Below, one piece after another: positions 55,176 to 64,000 of a DNA stretch of 64,000 nt. The notes beneath the pieces are model-generated. The model was not told where the DNA came from, made no database searches, and was given only the letters and a program-made list of their open reading frames with translations. The stretch's first letter is position 1, and every line of letters starts with the position of its first letter. Made by a program: the position numbers and the translations under genes. The stretch comes from Sanderia malayensis (lineage: Eukaryota; Cnidaria; Scyphozoa; Semaeostomeae; Pelagiidae): contig RQOL01000618.1 in NCBI GenBank assembly GCA_013076295.1, positions 930,001 through 994,000 on the forward strand, in the 5' to 3' direction.

Positions 55176-56204
55176 TTATTGACTTATATCAGTAAATGGA
55201 TTGTCTATTAAAGATATGGATCTTGCCGCTCTATCAATTGTACTGTTTCTCCCGTTTCTGATCTGCTTATTATTATTGCTAAAGTTTGAAGGCCCAGCAG
55301 TGCAATCAAATCTCGTGTCCGTATCGGTGACGAAGATATCGATGCAAGAATTACCGCGCGGTTTAACTCTACCGCGCGGAAAAGTATTCTCCGCACCAGG
55401 CGATAAGTGATTGCCGCGGAAATCGCCTGCACCGCCGCTGTGGACGTTGAGTAAGTTCTCGCTGTCCGTACTATCAGTTCTAGGCAGGTTTTTACTGCTT
55501 CTCGACTTGCCAATTCTGGTAAGGCGCGCAAGCAGCGGACTAGACGCACTGCCGTTCTTCATCCGAAGCGGTATGTTTCTGTCGCTTAAACTTAGGTTAT
55601 CACAACCTCTCTCTTTGCTTTTACCCTTCTTCTTTTTCTTCGTCTTTTTCGGCGTTTTTTTCGGCGACTTTGAGTCATTGCTGCCAAATATTGCCATGCC
55701 ACCGTTCAATGATTCCAGACTGTTATTGAGCCTGGGTGTTTGCGACAGTTCGTCTGCCATATCAAATTCATTATTCTCCAGCGTGTGTTGTTCGTCTGTT
55801 TGCAGTTGCAAAAACTGTGGTGTTACTATTGCAGTGTGTGGAGTTAGAGTTTTTCTCATTGCATCATCAATGCAACAACCATCATCCAAAGTGCGAAGAT
55901 TCACACCTGATTCTATTCCGTGGCATTCGTCAGTATTATTCGGCGTCGTTTGCGATCTTCTACCCTCGAAAAACGAGCCGATTTTTTTCATCATCTTGCT
56001 GCTTTCGTGTTGCTTTGTGTCACTGCTCGTTGTCCCTTCGGTATCTGAGGAGATAGTCGAAATGGACTTGCACATAGTTTTCCTCGTGTTTAACTGACTT
56101 GTTATTGGTGACGAAGGCGTCAGTGCCATTCTCCGCTGACCGGGCACCGTCATCTCAACCATGACGTGAGCAAGGCCACTCAACCCGCTTGATACCATTC
56201 CTGT
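55176..56204 (-). CDS. Large coding exon of an unrecognised protein (possibly a 3' exon of the Kv gene)
   Basis: The frame is open for ~345 codons and ends with a stop at 55176. A plausible acceptor (TCTGCAACAG) sets the exon start at 56204 in phase 1, so the earlier Met-like codon at 56213 is probably intronic. The sequence is polar and Ser/Thr-rich, with a lysine-rich block (PKKTPKKTKKKKKGKSKERG), MKKIGSFFEGRRS near the N-terminus and ISLIDNPFTDISQ at the end. No domain recognised. The nearest upstream exon on this strand is the Kv pore exon at 58416-58731. Splicing that exon's donor directly to this acceptor would create a TGA, so a link would need an intervening exon, or this is a separate gene. 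Confidence 0.55.
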   Translation of the reverse strand, partial: TGMVSSGLSGLAHVMVEMTVPGQRRMALTPSSPITSQLNTRKTMCKSISTISSDTEGTTSSDTKQHESSKMMKKIGSFFEGRRSQTTPNNTDECHGIESGVNLRTLDDGCCIDDAMRKTLTPHTAIVTPQFLQLQTDEQHTLENNEFDMADELSQTPRLNNSLESLNGGMAIFGSNDSKSPKKTPKKTKKKKKGKSKERGCDNLSLSDRNIPLRMKNGSASSPLLARLTRIGKSRSSKNLPRTDSTDSENLLNVHSGGAGDFRGNHLSPGAENTFPRGRVKPRGNSCIDIFVTDTDTRFDCTAGPSNFSNNNKQIRNGRNSTIDRAARSISLIDNPFTDISQ

Positions 56205-58371
56205 TGCAGACAAATCAATAAGCTATATCAATCACTTCAACCAGGTATCGTATGCAACCCTATTAGCAAATACAATTTGCCATGCTCTCTGCCCCGCAAG
56301 TCCCTCCTACATTCATCTGCTGCTACAAATAGGTACAGGTATACAGTAACATGGAGAAGTTATTAGCTATTAATGGCATAGGAGCCATGGGGCCCTGTGG
56401 CAAATGTATCCGTCTTCTCTGCAAAGCATGAGGCATGCTGTTTTTATGGATAAGAAATTGCTTCTCTTCAGATTAAACGTATATCACGCTTCACGCGCTT
56501 TTCCTGCGGTGCCTCCTTTCTGGTACGCTCATACGCCTCTCCTAATTACCCAAACAGGATTACAGGCAGCATTGGTTGTAAAGCATGATGTGGTAGCATT
56601 ATGTTGGAAAATAAACCACTCCATTCCATGCAATCGGCTGTTTACAGTGAAGGAAGACCTTTCTGCACCCGGACCCTGGTTTTATCCATTTATCCCTAGT
56701 GATTCGAAATCACTAAATACGCAATCAGAGCGCTAGTGGCTGGACGCCAATGTATAACATTGATTACCTGATTTTTTCCCCAATTTTGGTGTGCTGTTCA
56801 TGGAGGATGCTGTCATTGAGATTGCTTGTCTTCGTGATCGCGGTGTTTTCTTCTCATCTTCAGAATCTAGGGCAATCAAAAACCTCTTATTACCTCAACA
56901 TCTCCTTCACCTCTTCGTCATTCATTTATATATTAAAATTCTTTAGCATATCAATCCATCTATCCATAAATGATATTATATTCGTGCATCTATCATTCGG
57001 TCAAACCATTCATTCGTTTATTTATTTATTAATCTTTTCATTCGTTTATTGCTGCTGCATAGCGGAGCGAAGCGAAGCGGCTGCACAACAGAATATTATC
57101 GAGTCCATCTCGAGAAAAAATCTTGTGAGGATGTTTGTATGTGAGGATGTTTGGATGTTTGTGTGTTTGTCTGTGTCATTCTAGCCCACAAATGTCAAAT
57201 ACAAATGACAGCATTCAATCACATCAAATATAGATATCTAAGCTTCCAAGCACGCTAAACATCCCCTCTCCATATTTTTTGAAGCAATCATTTCAAAACA
57301 TATCGTTTTAATCAAATGCTAGATGCTTTAGTTCTGATTATTTGTTTTACATCACAGCAGCACTCATTTTAACAATGTTAACAGCTAGTCTAACAATTTA
57401 TGCCTACGGAGAAATATTTTACTTCTTTACGGATATTTCGTCAAATTCACGAAACAAATTGATACCGGTTATATAAATTTTCGTGCGAATCCAAAATGGA
57501 CCATTTAGTATTAGCGTTTTTGTTAGTTCAACTCTTGTGGCGAAGTGGTTGGCACTTGTGCTTGCCACTCATGGAGTCACGGATCGATTCCACCGAGCTC
57601 CACTTGAAGTTGAGTTGAAGTTGAGTGGAGTTGAAATTAAATGAGGCCTGGTACACCGAGGATCTACAAGAGAAAATAGATCCCCGGCGTACCGGGACTT
57701 TTCGTCTTTCCGTTTAGGATAGTTTTTCGGCAGAAACGCCGAAAAACCATCAACCGATCGTACTCAACTACTAACTCTGTTGGTACACCGGGGTGACGAG
57801 GCCAACAGTGCCGATCTGTTCATATATATCCAGCGACATCTGCTTGGTGACTCGCCACCAATAGATATAGATACGTCAAATTACTGCCTGGAATCGTGTG
57901 CACAGGATTTCTAATTGTGGGTGTGAGTCAATACGCATGCGTATTTATATCATTTGCTCTCCTTTATCTCCATAATTTAAGTTCGAACTTCATTTTGTTT
58001 TTGCTATTTTACCATCTATTATGCCAATGGAAAGACGCGTACAACAACGTTGCCAACAGCAACGCCCCCATCATTGCCAGCCAAGCCAGAGCCCAGTCGT
58101 AGCTACTTTCTTCATCTTTTTAAATTAAATTAATTCATTTGAACATACCTGCTAGTTATTCTTTATCTTCAACCCTGCCTCATCAAACACTATTGTAACA
58201 CACACCCGAGCAGCACTCGCCTAAACGCTGTTTACATCTAGTTTATTCATTATTTCACCCGTTTATTCATTGGTTTATTCACTCGGTTATTTATTCATTT
58301 GATCATCAATCTGATGTGCATTCATTCGTGTATCCATCATTCCCTAGTGAATTAATTCTCAAAATATCTCG
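56205..58371. other. Intron or intergenic region with a tRNA-derived SINE candidate
   Basis: No exon recognised. A SINE-like element is at about 57530-57830. A short GAAGCGAAGC-type repeat run is at 57062-57080. Confidence 0.4.
57530..57830 (+). mobile_element. tRNA-derived SINE candidate
   Basis: A-box-like TGGCGAAGTGGTT starts at 57537 and B-box-like GGATCGATTCC at 57581, 44 bases apart as in tRNA genes. The flanks do not fold as a tRNA acceptor stem. The body contains repeated GAAGTTGAGT units, two GGTACACCG motifs and a 10-bp hairpin at 57722-57747. I could not find clear target duplications, so the ends are approximate. Confidence 0.5.
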
Positions 58372-59275
58372 TTAACCAACCAAGCCAGACCAGCAATCAG
58401 ATTGAACATACTCACATTCAGATCCATGATCCGTATCTCGTTGCTCGATCTTTGCATTCACCAATGCTTTGTCTGCCATCACCAATGCCGGCTGCTTTCT
58501 TTTTGGCAGCCTCAGTCTGGCTTGTGCGTACGAGTAATACAGTGTGAAGTTACTACCAATCACTGACACAGGCAATGCAAGGATCAACACGCCGGAGCAT
58601 GCGCACAGAGCACCTACCACCTTGCCAGCCGACGACTTTGGCGTCACGTCCCCATACCCGACCGTCGTCATGGTGATAATTGCCCACCAAAACGTCTCCG
58701 GGATGCTTCTAAATGTTCCTGATTGCTGTTGCTGGAATGAAGAAGAACCCTTATGTTAAATATGACAATCAGCGAGTCAATCATGTAGTGGCGTGTCTTG
58801 ACAAATGCAAGGAAATCCAACCGGGTCTTACCTTTTCTGCGAAGTATACGAGCGTGGAGAAAATGACCATCGGAATGAGGAGAATCAGGACGAGCAGAAA
58901 CAATTCACGGGCACTGGCCTTCAATGTTTGTCCTATCACTTGCATGCCACTGAGGTTCTTGAAGAAACGAAACAGCCTGAATATGCGCACCAAGCGAAGC
59001 ACGAACAAGAAATTTAGCGCGTCCGACTTCGTGAAGAAGTTGATATAGAATTGTACGATCGAGACGAGATCAATCCACGTCATTGGGCTTTGGAAGAACT
59101 TTCCAATGTGCGGGCAACAACAGAGTCGTATGACGAAATCAATAGTAAAGAATGCGCAGTAGAAGTATTCCAACATCGTGAAGGCGAATCGATGCTTCTT
59201 GGCGAAATCCATTGTTTCAATGCAGAATGATGCAATGGAAAGAACGATGACAAGTAGATTGGCCAATGCCATGCC
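58372..59275 (-). CDS. Voltage-gated K+ channel (Kv, Shaker/Shaw-like) alpha subunit, two exons, partial
   Basis: Exon 58832-59275 (148 codons) carries S1 to S5 and exon 58416-58731 carries the pore and S6; they join in phase 0 (YFAEK|QQQSGTF). S4 is [15 protein letters not shown], with five basic residues every third position, followed by [16 protein letters not shown] as in Shaker channels. The pore has FWWAIITM and the K+ selectivity filter TTVGYGD. S6 is [16 protein letters not shown], with Ser where the PVP hinge has its second Pro, and then [14 protein letters not shown] as in Shaw (Kv3). A strong donor (GAAT|GTGAGT) ends the pore exon at 58416; without splicing the frame stops at 58372. 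The acceptor before S1 (AAACAG) shows that upstream exons encoding the N-terminal T1 domain are missing. I could not find T1 up to the window edge. Confidence 0.9.
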
Positions 59276-59621
59276 CTGTTTAAAAAAGAGATAATTAGGG
59301 ATCATTTTGTGTCGTATCACTATACTTAGGGATAAAACATAACTATCCCGACAATTTAGGGATACTAATGTTTGCTGTGAATAACACTACTGTTGCGTAG
59401 GAATAATGTAGCTACGCAGGCTGGCACCATGTGGACAGTGGATACCCTGTTTTGCTTTGTTCTACATGCATGCAAAATCCATTGAATTTAGTTGATATGG
59501 AAGCTGGATGCATCATTATTGGGCTTGTGACTTAACCAAGATGTTCATATGGGCTAGATGTGGGCGTATTATGGTTTGTGTAATTGTTACGCTGTTACGC
59601 AGCAAGGAAATACTTCAAAGC

Positions 59622-59775
59622 CATTTTTATGGACATGAACATTGCATAGACCATAGTAAGATGGCTACCGTCCTTTTTATGGACATGGACAGTACATAGA
59701 CCATAGTTAGATGCCTACTGTCCTTTTTATGGATGTAGACAGTGCATAGGTCACAATTAGATGGCTATCAATGCA
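59622..59775. repeat. ~60-bp diverged tandem repeat
   Basis: Three imperfect copies, each containing TTTTTATGGA, then a GACAGTGCATAGACC-like run and a TAGATGGCTA-like run. Lies upstream of the Kv S1 exon on the opposite strand. Confidence 0.7.
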
Positions 59776-62700
59776 TTTTATAATGCATTTGCTGGGCATG
59801 TTATTTTTAATTAAGTTTTGGCTTATCATTTGAATTAATATTAATACGCCCACTTGCTCTCTCCATCCGCTTGCCCCGAGTTATTTACAAATTTTCAATT
59901 AGTAAGCTCTTATTTACAGTTCAGACAAATCTCGATTCGCAAACACATGTTGCAGCTGCAACAAATTGAGTTTCATGATTTCTTCTCCAATTCGATTGCA
60001 AGCAATTCCGTTGCTGTCTCAGCAAAAGGTCTCAGCTAATAATCCATGGTCGGGTAGGACATATTAAACGATTGTCCGATCTTCGGAAACTTCGTCGGGA
60101 CTATTTACAAAGTAACGAAATCTTTAAACTTCAGAATTTTCAGAAAATGTTTGTGCCTGCCCCTTACACGAAATCCGCCCTTGATTCGGTGGGTTGGTAA
60201 AAAATTTCTCTGTTTAACCGACCATTGTTTAACCGAGTCAAGTTAAATTGCCTCTCGGTTTAAGCGTCGCTTAAGAGCTTCTGAATTCTGGGAACTGGGC
60301 TAGATTTCTTTGAAATTCAGTGATTTTTATAATGGGGCAGGCTTCATGCAACGACTTTAGCTCCACGTAGCGTAAGTGTTTGAGCGTAGGGTGGGGAAAT
60401 TCAGCAAAACTGTATCACTCGTCCACATGTGATTGCATAAACAGAATCCTTAAATGAATTAGTTTACATAGCTGCGTATTGACTATTTTGCGGTAAATCT
60501 AATCACTTCTTATGCTAACCCAATTAGGACTTTAATAATTAAGTCCATTCTGAGAAGATTAGACAAATCAACAATCGAACTACTGGCTAAACATTTACAC
60601 AGTGTATAGGGCTTTTGCCGTGGCTGGTAAATATCTTTGGCTTTGATAAGTGTTTGCAGAAAAAACTTCCAGAGAGGCAAATACATGTTGTTTTTATGAG
60701 AGTCTTTGATCAACATCATATGTCAATGCATACTATATCACCTTGACGGGGGTGATGACTATAGAGGGAATAAACAACCGCACCAAAGTTGAAAACTAAC
60801 GAAGCTCAGATCAAAGAAGATCTGAGGGTCGAAGAAAACCCAATACGTTTTTGACACACCACAGCGCTTGGCATAAGCGAAAGTCCATTGAAGCAGTGTA
60901 ATTGCAGCAAACCCCAAACGAAATATGTATTGATAAATCGAGCCATCCTAGGATGCGATTACGCAAATAAACACCTTGCGTGATAAGATAATGAGATGCT
61001 AGAAATAGATGCCCTGGTCATCGCATCAGATAAAAGCAATGAGGTATAGAGTAGAGAACAGTCTATTTATAGTAAAGCACGTAACTCACATCAGCTCTTG
61101 TGGGCTTTAATCATGCATCTATTTAATGCAGATCGTTTATTAGTTTTCTCAACGGTTAAGTTATTAGCAATATCAATTACAACTGTTGACGACTTCAAAA
61201 CGGCTATCTGTAAAACGCGGAATGTGGAATTTGGAATATGAACGTCAAATAGAGGCGATGGAAAACTACCTTGTTTGTAACTTATATCACCAGGCGTTTG
61301 AAGGGACAAAACGTTTAGTTATTTATATTCGAAAGTTTATTTATCAAGGGGTTATTTTGGAGTTTCCACTACGATGTGACTATAAATACAGTGCCATCTC
61401 TAGTGTCATGACGAACTGGACTTATCGCGTGTCACGAAATGTTTTCCAGCCTCAATTTGAATCGCACGATATCAAATCGAGGCTAACAAACACTTCCGTC
61501 TCATTTTCAATCGAAGGTAATCGAGTAGCTTCTTTGGGTCACAGGCTACAAGTCTAACCTTTTGCTATTAACAACATATTATGAATCAAGTATATCTCCA
61601 ACAGATATAAGTGAAAAAGTTAGTTCTCCGTGTAAAAGTTGGTCGATATTTCGTTGATAATATAGCTGTAACTCATCCAGAATATACGTGTTCTGGATAT
61701 TAGTCAATATACCTGCTAGTGATCATCTTATATAACCAATTGGTCTATTAATAAGTCAATTTTGTTCCTAACTATGCAATTGTTCTCGCAGTCAACCTAA
61801 GCCCCGCCGTTGTTTACCTCACAGGTTCATCCATTCCTGATCCTCTTATTTATATTCACATCCTAAAGCTGATTACGATGCTAAAGATGTGTCAAATTAT
61901 TAATCAAGCCAGGTTTATCTCCACGAACCAAACCGTGCGACCGTTTGTTTTGTAAATAGAATTATTTGTTGTCATGTTGTGATCATGCTTGATTTTGTTT
62001 CGTGAGAAAAAATTGGCCTCATGCTCTGCGCATCAAGTTATTACAATGAAGAATAAGGAAACTAATGCGCGGATTCCAGAAAATTTAATTCACCTCAATA
62101 GTAGATCAGGCATACGGTGATCCTCACATGTATTGTAGATTTTCATATTGCTTCGGACTTTAACAGCTTGCAATGCAATTGATGCTATTTCTATCATTGA
62201 AGCTTTGCTAACGCCGTAATCCTCTGGTCGGCAATCATCTGTATAATATGGTTATCGTTTTAGTCGGATAAGCCAACGCATTAGCCTCAACTGACTTGAA
62301 AGTTTAACGCTTGCGACACGTTTAAACCAGTTCATGGCAAATATACACGACTAATGCGAGTAACAAATTTCGCATCTGGCTTTTCCTCGATGAAGCAGTC
62401 AATCTGTTTTGCTCGGTCTCGTGTAATTTGAACCTCATCTAATTTGAACAAAATATTATGTTTCAAGGACTATGAAAGAACCAATCCTGATGTTAAAACA
62501 AACCTTTATAATTCGAGCTTTTCGTAACTCGAACATTTTCATGCTCCCTCCAAGGAGTGTTCGAATTAGACAGTTGGCTGTGTGTGTGTATAAGAGGCTA
62601 TTGTGACAGTTTGTGACAGTATGTAAGTCCAAAAGCAATCCGTTAATTAACATGTCATAGACGGTACTTTGCATCACACTATCTACCTTAAACGCTACCA

Positions 62701-63124
62701 GGGTCCAATGTTAATTTGGTTCTTTAGTATGGTTTAAGCAATACATTCAATGCTTCGTACACATTTATAGGGGTTCTGAGGAAACAGTCGAGCTGCGAGG
62801 CATTGGGGGAGGGGGCAACTGCCCCTTATTTCTCACTATTTTATCTCTGCCTCTGGCTGTATATTGCTTTTGATAAAGGAGTAGACAATGAAGGACTGGA
62901 GTATAAACGGGTAGCCAATGAAAAACAGACGTTTTCAGGATGTTATCGGCAAAACTCGGTGTCCATGGTTATCTTCTAGTCTTTCTTCAGCAAAAAATGT
63001 TATTGGATCTGACCAAAGTTATTAAAAAGGGGGATGATCTCTTCTGATGACTTTGATCCGACGATCCGACTGACGTCAATCGGAGGTGGAGATTTTAGTG
63101 GCCAGGCTCATTTCACGTTGCATA

Positions 63125-63339
63125 CAGGGCCGGTTCCATGGGGGTGGGGGGGGGGGAGGTGGGGGGTGTGACACCCCGCCAAGAATTGAGTTTTAGCGAT
63201 TTACTCGGTAAATTTCGATTTTTGGTCGGTAAAATTATGTTACGAAAGTTTGTATGGTTTTGTGGTAAGGTTTTTTTTTAAATTGCTCGGTACATTAGAG
63301 CTTACACCCCCCGAAGAAAATTTTCTGGAACCGGCCCTG
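63125..63339. mobile_element. hAT-type MITE with 8-bp target site duplication
   Basis: Terminal inverted repeats CAGGGCCGGTTCCA (63125-63138) and TGGAACCGGCCCTG (63326-63339) are perfect. The flanking 8-mers GTTGCATA at 63117-63124 and 63340-63347 are identical. A 215-bp length, CAGGG ends, an 8-bp duplication and no open frame fit a non-autonomous hAT element. The interior contains a poly-G run (about 63141-63170). Confidence 0.92.
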
Positions 63340-64000
63340 GTTGCATACGGTCTCACATCGCATTGGATTGGCTCAAGTCGTGGTGCACCCGCTCATTTAT
63401 TAATGATGTGACCCCTCTTTTACGTTGCGGCAAAAATCAATAAGTGGCCCTTATTTATTGGCTAATATACACCTAAACCTTCCTCCTTATGAAGTTTCCA
63501 ATCGTGTTGGAGGGAGGCCTTGTTCAGGACGAGGCCCTGGGGCAATTTGCCCCACCCTGCAGCCTCTTTCTTACACCGATGTATTTACTGTTGTGCACTC
63601 TCAGTTTCGAGCACCCAAGGGAGCGTCTTTCAAGTTTTGAGGGTCTCGTGCAAGGTTTACATGAAACAACATGTAAACTTATGTTATGTTATCGTGTTCT
63701 CAAGCTGATATATTGAGCTCAGCGTCAATTCTCTTTGTGTTCAATGCCGTGATGGTTTCAATGTTTACAATGTTTGTTGTTATTGTGGCTGTCCTTTGCT
63801 TTTCTTTATAATGTTGCGTGCGGCCTTCTTGCTTCCACGGGCATGAAGGCCGCAAAACTATGAAGGCACCTGCTTGGATAACACATAATTTATTGTCATT
63901 CGTAGCACCTCGACTTGTCCCACCAATACGGGTACTATTTGCTTTCCTTTTTAACTTATATATAAGCATTTCAACTTTAACATTGATATTATTTACAGAC

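Larger units (their letters stand above)
59276..64000. other. Upstream intron or intergenic region of the Kv gene, no exon recognised
   Basis: The T1-domain exons should lie here or beyond the window, but no - strand frame resembles T1. Contents: a ~60-bp diverged tandem repeat (three copies, 59622-59775, sharing CCTTTTTATGGA and GCATAGACCATAG) and a hAT-type MITE at 63125-63339. A + strand frame at 61186-61557 (123 codons) has no recognisable feature. Confidence 0.4.

Noticed and set aside
55411..56097. 228-codon + strand frame with hydrophobic runs (LLPFFFFFVFFGVFFG)
   Set aside because: It is the complement of the lysine-rich block of the - strand exon at 55176-56204, so the apparent membrane segments are an artefact.
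61186..61557. 123-codon + strand frame
   Set aside because: No domain, signal peptide or splice evidence; treated as chance.
63141..63170. Poly-G run as a possible G-quadruplex regulator
   Set aside because: It lies inside the hAT MITE, far from any supported promoter, so it is better explained as element content.

Overview
The window is nuclear DNA from an animal. It has spliced genes with GT-AG introns (plus two GC-AG introns), AT-rich intergenic DNA (my impression is 60-65% AT, not computed), short introns and small transposon remnants. The gene set (an F-BAR/RhoGAP protein, muscleblind, a voltage-gated K+ channel, a class A peptide-type GPCR, CTDSPL2, ARMH1) is metazoan. Compact spacing, intronless copies of genes that have introns in vertebrates, and the short terminal-inverted-repeat elements suggest a marine invertebrate, perhaps a cnidarian or another early-branching lineage. 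That placement is inference, not proof.

Layout. (1) 2.3-16.5 kb, + strand: a 29-exon model of an ARHGAP29/ARHGAP45/GMIP-type gene (F-BAR, C1, RhoGAP, long disordered tail) that closes in phase across every junction; only the extreme 5' end is missing. (2) 18.2-25.9 kb, - strand: three intronless muscleblind-type CCCH zinc-finger genes. The two proximal ones form a segmental duplication, have only the first finger pair, and share a ~480 bp block that looks gene-converted. The distal one has all four fingers. (3) 27.9-29.5 kb, - strand: a 517-codon terminal exon of an unrecognised Ser/Asn-rich protein. (4) 32.5-33.7 kb, + strand: a 5'-truncated, frameshifted LINE reverse-transcriptase remnant. 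(5) 35.8-39.7 kb, - strand: a tandem pair of class A GPCRs, one intact (396 aa) and one broken by two single-base deletions. (6) 43.6-44.9 kb, + strand: an intronless CTDSPL2 phosphatase. (7) 46.7-52.3 kb, + strand: a 14-exon ARMH1 gene containing a 21-nt microexon. (8) 55.2-56.2 kb, - strand: a large unrecognised coding exon. (9) 58.4-59.3 kb, - strand: two exons of a Kv channel (S1 through S6). Its T1 domain was not found, and the S6 Pro-Val-Pro hinge is changed to Pro-Val-Ser.

The genes are not an operon or pathway; each acts in a separate process (Rho signalling and membrane curvature, RNA splicing, neuropeptide signalling, protein dephosphorylation, excitability). The most interesting structures are the reduced, locally homogenised muscleblind pair, the GPCR gene/pseudogene pair, the Kv hinge change, a ~217 bp near-perfect palindrome in the last ARMH1 intron, a leucine-repeat minisatellite that keeps the C1 exon open, and a clean hAT-type MITE with an 8-bp target duplication. 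I found no tRNA, rRNA or CRISPR array.
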